A stretch of DNA of 64,000 nucleotides from CANQBR01 sp964641395 (GCA_964641395.1 CAZXKQ010000003.1:1-64000); one strand, 5' to 3'; shown: positions 41,433 to 50,388, counted from the stretch's first letter. Translations and numbers: made by a program. Notes: generated from the sequence alone by a model not told the origin.

Positions 41433-42755
41433 ATGGATAAGCAAGAACTGAAGAGGGCGGCCTGTGCCGCCGTAGACGCTTACGGGGCCAAGCTGCGGGC
41501 CATCGCCGACAGCATCGCCCAGGAGCCGGAGCCAGGCTTTAGAGAGACTAAGACGGCGGCCAAGGTGGCTGCCTTTCTGGGGGAGGAACTGGGCCTGGAG
41601 CCCCAGACCGGCCTGGCCCTCACCGGGGTGAAGGCCCGGGCCGTGGGAGGCCGGGGCCGGGGCCGGGTGCCCACTGTAGCCATCCTAGGGGAGCTGGATG
41701 CCATCAGCTGTCCTGAGGCGCCTCTGGCCGACCCCCTCACCGGGGTGGCCCACCAATGCGGCCACAACCTGCAGGTCACTGCCATGCTGGGAGCGGCCTG
41801 CGGCCTGCTGAAGAGCGGCGCCCTGGCGGAGTTGGCCGGGGACTGCGTCTTCTTCGCCGTGCCGGCCGAGGAGTACGTGGACCTGGCCTACAGGAAGAAG
41901 CTGTTGCAGGAGGGCAGGCTCCACCTGCTCAGCGGCAAGGGGGAGCTGATCTACCTAGGCTGTTTCGACGATATCGACATGGCCATGCAGATCCACTCCG
42001 ACAAGAACACCCCGGAGCCCACCGTCTCCATCGGCAACACCAGCAACGGCTTTGTAGGGAAGACGGTGCAGTACATAGGCAGGGTGGCCCACGCCGCCGA
42101 CGCCCCCCACGAGGGGATCAACGCCCTCAATGCGGCCATGCTGGGCCTGATGGGGATCAACGCCCTGCGGGAGACCTTCCAGGAGAAGGACGTGGTGCGG
42201 GTGCATCCCATCATCACCAAGGGGGGCGACATCGTGAACAGCGTCCCCGCCGACGTGCGCCTGGAGCTGTACGTGCGGGCGGCCAGTATGGAGGCCATCG
42301 ACAAGACCCACACCAAGGTGGATGCCGCCCTGAAGGCGGGGGGCGACGCAGTAGGGGCCGCCACCCACATCGAGACCCTGCCGGGGATGTTCCCCCTGGC
42401 CTGCTGCCCCAGGCTGAACGACCTCTTCGTGGCCGGGGCCAAGTTCGCCTACCCGGCAGTGAAGATCCGGGACGCCGGCCACTTTAGCGCCTCTACGGAC
42501 ATGGGGGACGTGTCCCACATTATGCCGGTGATCCACCCCTACATCGGCGGGGTGGACGGCCTTCTTCACACCGCCGGCTTCCACATGGTGGACTTCGCCG
42601 CCGCCGCCCTGCTGCCGGCCAAGGCCTTCGCCTGCACCCTCATCGACCTGCTCAGCGAGGATGCCGCCGAGGCCAGGGCCATCCTGGCCCAGCACAAAAA
42701 CATCCTCACCAAGGAGGAGTACATCGCCAAGTTATCCAGCTACTTCAGCCATTAA
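41433..42755 (+). CDS. M20 family amidohydrolase (AbgB-like)
   Basis: A 440-residue zinc peptidase of the M20D/AbgB type. GELDAI, HQCGHNLQVTAMLGAA, PAEEYVD, MQIHSD and DMGDVSHIMP supply the metal ligands and catalytic glutamate. Relatives cleave amidated amino acids or p-aminobenzoyl-glutamate in the cytoplasm. Two membrane proteins follow directly, so the operon probably imports and cleaves an amide-linked amino acid. A TATAAT at 41349-41354 may be its -10 box, without a clear -35. Confidence 0.88.
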   Translation: MDKQELKRAACAAVDAYGAKLRAIADSIAQEPEPGFRETKTAAKVAAFLGEELGLEPQTGLALTGVKARAVGGRGRGRVPTVAILGELDAISCPEAPLADPLTGVAHQCGHNLQVTAMLGAACGLLKSGALAELAGDCVFFAVPAEEYVDLAYRKKLLQEGRLHLLSGKGELIYLGCFDDIDMAMQIHSDKNTPEPTVSIGNTSNGFVGKTVQYIGRVAHAADAPHEGINALNAAMLGLMGINALRETFQEKDVVRVHPIITKGGDIVNSVPADVRLELYVRAASMEAIDKTHTKVDAALKAGGDAVGAATHIETLPGMFPLACCPRLNDLFVAGAKFAYPAVKIRDAGHFSASTDMGDVSHIMPVIHPYIGGVDGLLHTAGFHMVDFAAAALLPAKAFACTLIDLLSEDAAEARAILAQHKNILTKEEYIAKLSSYFSH

Positions 42756-42798
42756 GGCTGGAGGGCTTCAGATAAAAACTTTTTAAGGAGGCAAAGCA

Positions 42799-43578
42799 AT
42801 GAAGAACATAAAATTGCACGCCACAGTCTTGGTGTTGGTCATCATCTCTGAACTGATCGGCACCAAGGCATTCAAGTTCGGTATCGGCCAGATCGTGCTG
42901 GTGCCTATGTTGTATGCCCTGTTGCTAGGCATCCTCACCACTCCCAAGTTCCTGAAGATCTCCGGCAAGAAGGAGATGGCGGACGCCAGCAGCCTGGTAG
43001 GCATCACCCTCATGCTCTTGATGGCCCGTTACGGCACCCTGGTAGGGCCCACCCTGCCTAAGATCATCGCCGCCAGCCCCGCCCTCATCTTACAAGAGTT
43101 CGGCAACTTAGGCACGGTGCTGTTAGGCGTTCCTCTGGCCGTCTTCCTGGGCCTGGGCCGGGAGACCATCGGCGCCGCCCACTCCATCGCCCGGGAGCCT
43201 AACGTAGCCCTCATCGGGGAGAGGTTCGGCCTGGACAGCGCTGAGGGCCGGGGGGTTATGGGTGTGTACATCTCCGGTACGGTCTTTGGCACCATCTTCT
43301 TCGGCATCATGGCCAGCGTGGCCGCCGCCCTCCACCTCTTCCATCCCTACGCCCTGGCCATGGCCAGCGGGGTAGGCAGCGCTTCTATGATGACCGCCTC
43401 GGTAGCCTCCCTTACGGCGGCCTACCCAGAGATGGGCGGCCAGTTGGCAGCCTTCGGCGCCGCCTCTAACATGCTCTCCGGCCTGGACGGCCTCTACATG
43501 AGCGTGTGGCTGGGCCTGCCTATGACGGAGTGGTTGTATAAGAAGCTGCACAAGGAGCAGCCTAAGGAGGGGGAATAA
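42799..43578 (+). CDS. DUF3100 membrane protein
   Basis: A 259-residue polytopic protein with about seven hydrophobic segments. MKNIKLHATVLVLVIISELIGTKAF and GRETIGAAHSIAREPN are characteristic of DUF3100. TAAGGAGG lies upstream. The family is uncharacterised and often occurs beside M20 amidohydrolases. Very probably one half of a small-molecule transporter with the next gene. Confidence 0.85.
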   Translation: MKNIKLHATVLVLVIISELIGTKAFKFGIGQIVLVPMLYALLLGILTTPKFLKISGKKEMADASSLVGITLMLLMARYGTLVGPTLPKIIAASPALILQEFGNLGTVLLGVPLAVFLGLGRETIGAAHSIAREPNVALIGERFGLDSAEGRGVMGVYISGTVFGTIFFGIMASVAAALHLFHPYALAMASGVGSASMMTASVASLTAAYPEMGGQLAAFGAASNMLSGLDGLYMSVWLGLPMTEWLYKKLHKEQPKEGE

Positions 43579-43580
43579 GC

Positions 43581-44030
43581 ATGGAGAAGATTAAGGACAT
43601 ACTGCTTTCTTTGGCCATCATCACCTTCATGAGCCTGGTATCCAACGTGCTGGCCACCAAGGCCACCATCTTGGAGTCCATCCCCGGCCTCATCATCTTG
43701 GACGTGCTGGTCATCATCGGCATCCTGTTGGCCAGGGTGGTGCCGGTTAACTTCCCCGCCGCCGGCTGGGTAGTGACCATAGGCTGCCTACTCACCATCC
43801 CCGGGGTGCCTGGGGCCGACTTCCTCAACGCCCATGTGGCCAAGGTGAACTTCGTAGCCCTCTGCACCCAGATTCTGGCCTATGCCGGCATCGCCATCGG
43901 CAAGGACCTGGACGTGTTTGCCAAGACCGGCTGGCGGATGATAGTCCTCAGCTGCTTCGTCTTCACCGGCACCTACATCTTCAGCGCCATCATCGCCCAG
44001 GGCATCCTGAAGATGCTGGGCCAGATCTAA
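43581..44030 (+). CDS. Small membrane protein, probable partner of DUF3100
   Basis: A 149-residue protein with four to five membrane segments and a charged N-terminus (MEKIKDILL). It starts two bases after the DUF3100 stop, so the two are translationally linked. I do not recognise the family. Segment GLIILDVLVIIGILLARVVP and a later AIGKDLDVFAKTGWRM loop resemble parts of carrier proteins in which two short subunits make one transporter. Confidence 0.78.
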   Translation: MEKIKDILLSLAIITFMSLVSNVLATKATILESIPGLIILDVLVIIGILLARVVPVNFPAAGWVVTIGCLLTIPGVPGADFLNAHVAKVNFVALCTQILAYAGIAIGKDLDVFAKTGWRMIVLSCFVFTGTYIFSAIIAQGILKMLGQI

Positions 44031-44092
44031 GGGCTTCCAGGCTTCTGGGCCTTGAGAAGGCCAGGGCCGCAAAAAGTTATACGCCCTAAAAG

Positions 44093-44137
44093 GACTCCCC
44101 AGCTTGGCCCCAGGGCCGGGCGGGGGGTCTTTTTTTA
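44093..44137 (+). terminator. Terminator after the M20/DUF3100 operon
   Basis: Stem GACTCCCC with GGGGGGTC (one G-T pair), a long GC-rich loop that pairs further, then seven T. Confidence 0.7.
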
Positions 44138-44193
44138 GGGCTGCGCCGGTCCCAACAGCCTGCTTGGCATGGCCGCTCATAGGGAGGAAGTAT

Positions 44194-44222
44194 TTTACAA
44201 ATAGGCACCTTTGTTATATTAT
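44194..44222 (+). promoter_or_regulatory. Promoter of the esterase gene
   Basis: TTTACA at 44194-44199, 17-base spacer, TATTAT at 44217-44222. The 44138-44361 stretch shows nothing else. Confidence 0.68.
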
Positions 44223-44361
44223 ACAGAGTGGAGGCAGCCGGACAGCACCCAGCCCCTTTCCCCCTTTTAGGCTGCCTATCTGCAGGCAGGCCCGGGCCCT
44301 GGGGTTTTAGGGGTGCTGATAAAGGGTTATCAAGTTGTTTAGACAGGTTGGAGGAGGTACT

Positions 44362-45369
44362 ATGGCAAGAGTAGGGAAGATATTGGCTGTAGCCTTTTTG
44401 GCGTCTCTCTTAGGCGGCATTGGCAACGGTTGGCGGCTAGAAGCAGCCCCTAACGTTTTCAGCACTATGAGCTACAAGGTGATGGAGGACGAGGCTGAGG
44501 CCGCTTACATCCAGCAAAAGATGGAGGCCCTGTTCGCCGCCAGGAAGGCCGGGCCTGTGGCCCAGCCTCCTTACCAGGTTTCTGACGGCTGGACCCGGGA
44601 GGTGACCCAGGTGGCAGGGGTGCCGGTGGAGAAATACGCCCCCCTGCAGAAGGGCAAGGATAGGGTGGTGTTCTTCTGCCACGGCGGCGGCTACATAGGC
44701 GGCCTTAGCAATAATTATCGGGAGTGGGGCATCAACCATGCCATCTTGGCAGGCAATGCGGTGCTCTATATTCCTGATTACCGCCTGGCTCCCCAGTTTA
44801 AGCACCCAGCAGCCCTGGAAGATGCAGTCAAGGCCTATCAGGGGCTGCTAGCAGCAGGGGTGAACCCCCAGAAGTTGGTGCTGCTAGGGGATTCTGCCGG
44901 CGGCAACCTGGCCCTAGCCCTGGCCCTCTACCTGCGGGATCACCAGCTGCCCCTGCCTAAGGCCCTGGTGTTGATCTCCCCCTGGGCCGACTTGGGCACC
45001 AGCCTGCCCAGCCGCAAGCAGGCAGTAGAAAAGGACAAGGTTCTAGGTCGGTTGAATGAACGCCTGTTTCCCGAGATAGTCAACGGTGCCAGCTATGGGG
45101 AGGGCAGGGACCTGCAGGAGCCCTACCTGTCCCCCCTCTACGGCAGCTTCCGGGGCCTGCCGCCTATGTTGCTCACCGCCGGCGGTGATGAGCTCCTTCT
45201 GGACGACACCCTGCTAGTGGCTGAACGGGCCAAGCTGGAGGGGGTGAAGGTGCAACGCACCGTGTACCGGGGGATGTCCCACGATTGGACCCTGCTGCTG
45301 CCAGAGCTGAAGGAGACCAGGGCCATGTTCAAGGAGATAAGGGACTTCATCAACAAGGAGCTGGGCTGA
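44362..45369 (+). CDS. Exported alpha/beta hydrolase esterase
   Basis: A 335-residue esterase of the hormone-sensitive lipase group. A signal peptide (KILAVAFLASLLGGIG, then LEAAPN) precedes the oxyanion HGGGYIGG, the nucleophile GDSAGGNLA, the Asp in GGDELLLDD and the His in GMSHDWTLL. Start at 44362 has GGAGGAGG upstream; the in-frame ATG at 44335 lacks it. Likely periplasmic. Substrate unknown. Confidence 0.87.
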   Translation: MARVGKILAVAFLASLLGGIGNGWRLEAAPNVFSTMSYKVMEDEAEAAYIQQKMEALFAARKAGPVAQPPYQVSDGWTREVTQVAGVPVEKYAPLQKGKDRVVFFCHGGGYIGGLSNNYREWGINHAILAGNAVLYIPDYRLAPQFKHPAALEDAVKAYQGLLAAGVNPQKLVLLGDSAGGNLALALALYLRDHQLPLPKALVLISPWADLGTSLPSRKQAVEKDKVLGRLNERLFPEIVNGASYGEGRDLQEPYLSPLYGSFRGLPPMLLTAGGDELLLDDTLLVAERAKLEGVKVQRTVYRGMSHDWTLLLPELKETRAMFKEIRDFINKELG

Positions 45370-45433
45370 GGCAGGGGCCGTGGCTCTCGGCAGAGTAGAG
45401 AAGACGAAGGCATAGTAATGACAGAGGCTCCCC

Positions 45434-45533
45434 NNNNNNNNNNNNNNNNNNNNNNNNNNNNNNNNNNNNNNNNNNNNNNNNNNNNNNNNNNNNNNNNNNN
45501 NNNNNNNNNNNNNNNNNNNNNNNNNNNNNNNNN
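45434..45533. other. Assembly gap of 100 N
   Basis: Exactly 100 unknown bases, the usual placeholder for a scaffold join. True distance and adjacency of the two sides are not known, and the following gene may extend into it. Confidence 0.98.
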
Positions 45534-45556
45534 AGGCTGTGTTGTGGCGAGGTGGT

Positions 45557-46894
45557 ATGATGGCTAAGGACGATGGCAGGAAAATGGGGCGCTCAGAGGT
45601 TGATGACGTCTACAGACGCAATCTCAGTAGCGACAGCTACAAGAACAGGTATTTCGGCACCCACAGGTCGGCGGCAGACGAATACACTGGTGACAGAATC
45701 TATTACGGCTCTAAAAATCATTACTCTACGGCCAAGACGGCCAACGTGGACCATATAGTTCCCGTCGACGAGCTGATAGAGCGGTATGGGGAAAGCATCA
45801 GCAAGGACGAGCTGAAGAGGATAGCCAACTCGGACTACAACCTGGCCGTCACGGCAGAAAGGCTGAACAAGGCCAAGGGGGGCTCCTCCAATCTTGAGTA
45901 CTTGGCTAGGCAGATTAGGAAGGGCGACGGCGTCGAGGCTGGCACCGCCCTTAAAATGGCCGGCAAAGAAGCCTACGCAGAGTTCAGGGTGGCCACCGAT
46001 GCCGCCTTCGCCAAGGGCAGCGAAGCGGCTGCAGACTTAGGCAGGAAGGTGGGCAGCGGTATCGACAAGGGTCTGCAGAAGGCGGCCCATGTGAAGCTTA
46101 ATGCCGCCGACAGCCTGGCCTCGGCTGCCAAGGTAGGCGGCGAGGCCGCCATGATCACCCTTTTAGTTTCTGCTACTAACAATTTAGCCCAGGTAGGCGC
46201 AGGCAAGAAGAGCGCCGGTGAAGCGGTGAAGGATGTGGCGGTGGAGTGCGGCGGCACCTTCGTGTCGGCAGGCGGTATGCAGCTGACCCAGAACGTGGTG
46301 GGTAAGGTGTGCCAGACCCACATCTCCAAGAACGTGGGCAAGTTTATCGCCACTAAGTTGCCGTTAGCGGAAATCTCCCTGGGGATCATGGTCGCCCACA
46401 ATGTCTTGAAGTATGCTAACGGGGAGATGAATGGAGAAGAATGTGCTACTGCCATTCTTATGGGCGGACTAGGAGTGGTGGCTTGCGAAGTAGGGGCGCT
46501 GTTTGGCGGCCCTGCTGGCGCAGTGGTCGCAAGCCTAGTTGTAGGCAAAATCGCAGAGACCATCCTCACCTTCCAAGAGCAACTCCGACAGCAGAGGCGT
46601 TTGGCTGCGGAAAGGGAGGCCAGGTTTAGGCGGGTAGTCAGGGAGGCGATGACCGCCCTAGACGGACAGAAGAAGGTACTGGAAAAGCTGCAAATAGCGG
46701 AGAGGGAAAAATTTACCAAGGCCTTTGCCCAGGGGGCCGATCAAATCAAACGTGGCATTTTGCAGGACAATGTGGAATATATCGCAGCAGGCCTGGATAG
46801 TTACCTGTCCGTGTTCAATAAGAGCTGTGCCTTTAAGACCCTAGACGAGTTTAATGCCTTCTTTGACGATGAGAATGCAGTGTTAGTTTTGTGA
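45557..46894 (+). CDS. N-terminal HNH nuclease protein with glycine-zipper-like region
   Basis: About 445 residues from the ATG at 45557; because the gap begins 24 bases upstream, the true start may be further left. An HNH nuclease core lies at residues about 60-120: VDHIVPVDEL, NSDYNLAVT, LNKAKGG, with the His and two Asn of the fold. Then come an Ala/Lys-rich helical part, a Gly/Ala-rich hydrophobic region (about 46360-46570, CATAILMGGLGVVACEVGAL and following) and a charged coiled-coil end. In toxins the nuclease is usually C-terminal; here it is first, followed by a possible membrane-entering part. Two unknown genes follow closely. Lower GC than the core. Confidence 0.75.
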   Translation: MMAKDDGRKMGRSEVDDVYRRNLSSDSYKNRYFGTHRSAADEYTGDRIYYGSKNHYSTAKTANVDHIVPVDELIERYGESISKDELKRIANSDYNLAVTAERLNKAKGGSSNLEYLARQIRKGDGVEAGTALKMAGKEAYAEFRVATDAAFAKGSEAAADLGRKVGSGIDKGLQKAAHVKLNAADSLASAAKVGGEAAMITLLVSATNNLAQVGAGKKSAGEAVKDVAVECGGTFVSAGGMQLTQNVVGKVCQTHISKNVGKFIATKLPLAEISLGIMVAHNVLKYANGEMNGEECATAILMGGLGVVACEVGALFGGPAGAVVASLVVGKIAETILTFQEQLRQQRRLAAEREARFRRVVREAMTALDGQKKVLEKLQIAEREKFTKAFAQGADQIKRGILQDNVEYIAAGLDSYLSVFNKSCAFKTLDEFNAFFDDENAVLVL

Positions 46895-46904
46895 GGTGGT
46901 AAGT

Positions 46905-47756
46905 ATGTTCGGGCCTAATCCTGATGGTAAGTCCATAATTAACTTTTTCCGTAGTCTTAATGAGTCTGATGAGCTTGATAAAGCGGCTAGAGAAAGATAC
47001 ACAGAGGCTCTTAACAGGCAGCATGAAGCAGAGGCCCTCTTAAAAGGGAAAAAGCAGGCAGCCGATAAGGCCGTTATAAAGTTGGCCAATCGGAAGAGGG
47101 GCATTATTGGCACCTCCTTGTTTAGGTTCCTAGAAGTGTATAAGCAGATAAGGAAAATAGTATTTCACGAAGGGGATGGGATGAGGGAACTGCGCAGCCT
47201 TGTAATCCTGCCAGAAGAAGTTGCTAGTATAAAAAGCGTATCTCTTAGGATTGCGGAGCCCTTAAAGGACAATGAAGCGAAAGCCTTTTTAATAAAAAGG
47301 GGCATAATTGATAGGTATACTGGAGGTTTATCATACTCAGGTTTGGCTAATGGAATAGCTGATGCGATGGTGGAGGAATCCAAGCGAAAAATGGCGGCAG
47401 CTGACGATCAAATGTGGGTGGCTGATGTTGCCTATAGAGAAGCAGAGACCATTGGCACAGCCCTTGATACGGTTACAGAACGATGTAATCAGATAGCTAA
47501 TCTACTGGCTAGCTTGAATGTGCTCTTTGTGAAATCACTGCATAATATCACCGGTATTATTGAGAGGAACGGTAGCAGCGGAGACAGGTATAACAGCTAC
47601 GAAAGAAAATGCCTCATGACCTGCGTCAACTTAGCCAAGACAATAAAGCAGATCATCGACGAACCTATAATTGATAAGAATGGGGAATTGGCAGCAGAAA
47701 CTGCAAAAGTTTTGGAAATAGGCAATAAGTTTATGCGAGAAGTTGAAGGAATTTAA
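46905..47756 (+). CDS. Unknown helical protein, 283 residues
   Basis: Not recognised. Start at 46905 with GAGGTGG upstream, ten bases after the HNH gene. Mostly helical, with a Lys/Ala-rich coiled coil at residues 25-60 and hydrophilic throughout; there is no signal or clear membrane segment. LLASLNVLFVKSLHNITGIIERNG is the most hydrophobic stretch. Tight spacing in a three-gene low-GC run suggests it acts with the HNH protein, for example as regulator or immunity partner; this is inference. Confidence 0.72.
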   Translation: MFGPNPDGKSIINFFRSLNESDELDKAARERYTEALNRQHEAEALLKGKKQAADKAVIKLANRKRGIIGTSLFRFLEVYKQIRKIVFHEGDGMRELRSLVILPEEVASIKSVSLRIAEPLKDNEAKAFLIKRGIIDRYTGGLSYSGLANGIADAMVEESKRKMAAADDQMWVADVAYREAETIGTALDTVTERCNQIANLLASLNVLFVKSLHNITGIIERNGSSGDRYNSYERKCLMTCVNLAKTIKQIIDEPIIDKNGELAAETAKVLEIGNKFMREVEGI

Positions 47757-47773
47757 TAGGAGGCGGATTTTTT

Positions 47774-48937
47774 ATGAAGACTATTGAAGTAAGCGAAAAC
47801 TGTGTTTGCTGCGGTATCTGTACCCAAAAAACTGAACTTTTGGTAGAGGATGAGAGCGGCAAGGCCGTGCCAGCAGCTAGGTGTATTATTAAGACGGAAG
47901 AATTGCCGACTATAGAAGCCATAGCAGCCGAATGCCCTGTAAACGCAATTCATATAGTTGCTAAATACGAAGAAGAAAAATTCGATAAGGCAGCGTTAAA
48001 ACAAATGCTAGAGGAACTTAAAAAGGAATTTGAAGCTATTCCCAAATTAACAATTAATTATTTGCAAGACATAGAAATGAAGGCTGAAAATTATCAGATC
48101 AATACCCCTGAGCCCGAGGGCGAATGGGAACATGATTATTCCAGTAAACAAGATGCTAAGGAGGCCGCAGTAGATGAGTTAGATAGAATTGCTATTTCAC
48201 AAAGTGAAAACATTATTACAGAAGTGTTGATACAGTATAGAGAAGATAAACTTAGGAAATATTATACATTGGATAAAGACAGTTTTTGGGGAGAAGCCAA
48301 TGGGAAATTTGAAAAAATACTGGTTAAATTTGCCAATGAAATTGAGGGTAGATCTAACGGAGAAATTGTATTGCCAGAAAAATTTAGCAAGTTTGAGGCT
48401 TTTCCTGGCTATGAAAAAGACCTAATGAACAACAGCTATACACATAGATTGGTTCACATTGACAGCCCGTATACTAGCGAAAAAATTATGAAAAAGTTAA
48501 AAACCCAAAGGTGCTACGATAAAAATGCGTACCTGTGGGACGCTAGTGTTTACTCAAAACTAGAATATGTGGGAGAAAGCTTTTGGCGTGATTCGCCCTG
48601 GGAAGAAAGGTGGTGTTATTGCAGTGTGGGACGTTTAGTTAACGAATACATAAAAAGTTTATGTGTTTACATTAATTGTTGCGATATTTTTCGTAGCCGT
48701 GGTTTAGGAAAAGTAATAGAAGAGGCTATTGAAGCCTACTATGAAAAGGTCGAGGAGATGGTCGGAGATAAACTTCAAATGCTGATAGAAGCCATTAAAA
48801 AGAGTGGCATAAAGGCATTGCAACCCAAGACTGCTTATTTTTATACAGGGTCATGGTCGAGGTCAATATCTGGGGAAGATCCTTTCTCTCGCAATTGGGA
48901 GAATGCATGGGCGCAGCTTCTCAGTTTATTTGAATAG
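47774..48937 (+). CDS. Mono-cluster ferredoxin domain fused to an unknown domain
   Basis: A 387-residue protein, AGGAGG upstream. Residues 1-60 are a 4Fe-4S ferredoxin fold: C10-x2-C13-x2-C16 and C54-P (ECPVNAI) are the cluster ligands, as in single-cluster ferredoxins. The remaining 320 residues, with many Lys, Glu and aromatic residues and a few extra cysteines (RWCYCS, INCCDIF), match no family I know. The gene has the lowest GC of the window, so it was probably acquired recently. The cluster could sense redox state or oxygen for the large domain. Confidence 0.75.
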   Translation: MKTIEVSENCVCCGICTQKTELLVEDESGKAVPAARCIIKTEELPTIEAIAAECPVNAIHIVAKYEEEKFDKAALKQMLEELKKEFEAIPKLTINYLQDIEMKAENYQINTPEPEGEWEHDYSSKQDAKEAAVDELDRIAISQSENIITEVLIQYREDKLRKYYTLDKDSFWGEANGKFEKILVKFANEIEGRSNGEIVLPEKFSKFEAFPGYEKDLMNNSYTHRLVHIDSPYTSEKIMKKLKTQRCYDKNAYLWDASVYSKLEYVGESFWRDSPWEERWCYCSVGRLVNEYIKSLCVYINCCDIFRSRGLGKVIEEAIEAYYEKVEEMVGDKLQMLIEAIKKSGIKALQPKTAYFYTGSWSRSISGEDPFSRNWENAWAQLLSLFE

Positions 48938-49128
48938 TGCTTGTACCATCCATAACAGATCATTAAAGTAATGGTGGTCTATTCGTAAATAGGCAAAGAG
49001 GAGAATCATGTTAGCGGGGGGCTTTGGAGCTGTCCCTGCCGGCCGCTGCCCTAGCCGTGAGGCGGGGCGGGGTGGTGGAGCCTGGGCTATCCCATCGTTA
49101 TTGCTCAATTGTAGGTAAAAATAATGCC

Positions 49129-49159
49129 AGCAGGGCGGGCCCCTCCACCCTGCTTTTTT
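49129..49159 (+). terminator. Terminator after the second accessory island
   Basis: 7-bp stem AGCAGGG/CCCTGCT with a 12-base loop and six T. The 48938-49128 stretch before it holds no gene. Confidence 0.78.
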
Positions 49160-49161
49160 AG

Positions 49162-49190
49162 TTGAAAACCAGGCCCGCTTGGGGTAAAAT
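49162..49190 (+). promoter_or_regulatory. Promoter of the 148-residue unknown gene
   Basis: TTGAAA at 49162-49167, 17-base spacer, TAAAAT at 49185-49190. Confidence 0.75.
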
Positions 49191-49241
49191 AGTATGAGCA
49201 AAAGCTTTTGACAGCGGCAAAAGAGACAAGGAGGACGGACC

Positions 49242-49688
49242 ATGTCGGAGATCTTAGCGGAAACCACCTTTTCCAGCGTCATCCACAACACCGAGGTCAG
49301 CGCCGCCATCGTGAAATGGGGCAACGAGAACGGCTATCCCCTAAAGAAGGCCAAGCTCTACTACAAGCTGGACGCCTACGTAGGCTTCTCCCCCGACAAC
49401 TACCTGATCAAGGCCACCCGCCTGCCCCCCATCCCTGGAGGCTGGAAGGTAGTGGTGGAAAAATACGAGGCGGAGAGCCGCATCATCCCCCTCAACGTGA
49501 AGCCCGGCACCACCGAGGTGAACCGCTTCATCCTGAAGATGATGGACGAGTACGTGCTGGAGGGCCTGCGGATGGAGCTGGCCAAGGAATCCTACGAGTC
49601 CTACGGCTCCTACCTGCTGGACCTGAAGGTGACGGGCCACCCGGTGCTGATCAACGCCTTCGAAGACTTCATCGAGAACATGCGCTAG
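49242..49688 (+). CDS. Unknown cytoplasmic protein, 148 residues
   Basis: Not recognised. Start with AAGGAGG upstream and its own promoter. It has core-like high GC codon use, unlike the island to its left. Sequence is soluble, with a central LPPIPGGWKVVVEKYEAESR and a helical C-terminus (RFILKMMDEYVLEGLRMELAK). Likely a lineage-specific housekeeping protein. Confidence 0.72.
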   Translation: MSEILAETTFSSVIHNTEVSAAIVKWGNENGYPLKKAKLYYKLDAYVGFSPDNYLIKATRLPPIPGGWKVVVEKYEAESRIIPLNVKPGTTEVNRFILKMMDEYVLEGLRMELAKESYESYGSYLLDLKVTGHPVLINAFEDFIENMR

Positions 49689-49691
49689 GCC

Positions 49692-49988
49692 ATGGAGCAG
49701 GCTAGCCTCATTCACAGCCTGGCCGCCGTCCTGGCCCCCCGGCTGCGGCCCTTTGCCGGAGTGGCGGCATCAGACGGCCTCTTAGCGGAGGGGAGGGAGG
49801 CAGAGCTGGCGGCCTGCGCCTTCCTCATCACCCAGGTGGTGCGGCCCTGCTGCTGCGCCCTCTGCAGGAAGGAGGCCCTGGAGGAGCTGGTGGGGGCCAG
49901 CGGCCTCTGCCCTCCTGGCAGCGCCACCTGCCGCCGCCTGGCAGAGCTGGCCTACCTGGACCTGTGCCGCCTCAACGGCCTGGGCTAG
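49692..49988 (+). CDS. Small cysteine-rich unknown protein
   Basis: A 98-residue frame starting three bases after the previous stop. It holds six cysteines, including CCCALC, and is Ala/Leu-rich. No clear ribosome-binding site, so translation would rely on coupling to the upstream gene. It may be real, but the evidence is only frame, spacing and the terminator after it. Confidence 0.55.
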   Translation: MEQASLIHSLAAVLAPRLRPFAGVAASDGLLAEGREAELAACAFLITQVVRPCCCALCRKEALEELVGASGLCPPGSATCRRLAELAYLDLCRLNGLG

Positions 49989-50009
49989 CCAGGCCGGGAA
50001 GAAGCAAAA

Positions 50010-50049
50010 AAAGACAGCCTAGGCTGCGGTGGCAGCGAGGGCTGTCTTT
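50010..50049. terminator. Shared bidirectional terminator
   Basis: Stem AAAGACAGCC/GGCTGTCTTT with T runs in both directions. It ends the plus-strand gene pair and the minus-strand small membrane gene. Confidence 0.82.
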
Positions 50050-50083
50050 CTCTTTAGCAGGATGGGGAAGGGTGCCGGGCTCC

Positions 50084-50290
50084 TTACTCCGGGGCGGGGA
50101 AGAAGCCTAGGTTCACCAGCACCATGTAGACGGAGAAGCAGAAGACGGCGGCAAAGCAGAAGGCGATGCTGTAGTCCTTCCGCCTTACCATGGCGTAGCA
50201 GCCTCTGGCGGCTACGACCAGGAGTATGAACCAGATTACAGAGCCGGTGGTGTCGTGGCTCATCATGTCGAGCCAAGAACTGCCTCCCAT
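50084..50290 (-). CDS. Small two-span membrane protein
   Basis: A 68-residue protein on the minus strand, ATG at 50290 with AAAGGAG about nine bases upstream. Two hydrophobic segments (SVIWFILLVVAARGCYAMV and SIAFCFAAVFCFSVYMVLV) are joined by a charged RRKDY turn. Function unknown. It lies downstream of the tRNA cluster on the same strand. Confidence 0.65.
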   Translation of the reverse strand: MGGSSWLDMMSHDTTGSVIWFILLVVAARGCYAMVRRKDYSIAFCFAAVFCFSVYMVLVNLGFFPAPE

Positions 50291-50388
50291 AAGCCATCTC
50301 TCCTTTCTGTAGGCCTGACAGGCCGGGCTAAAAAGCAAACACCCCTGAAGAGCAGCGGCGGCGTACCCCAGAGGCGGAGAAGCTGTTT

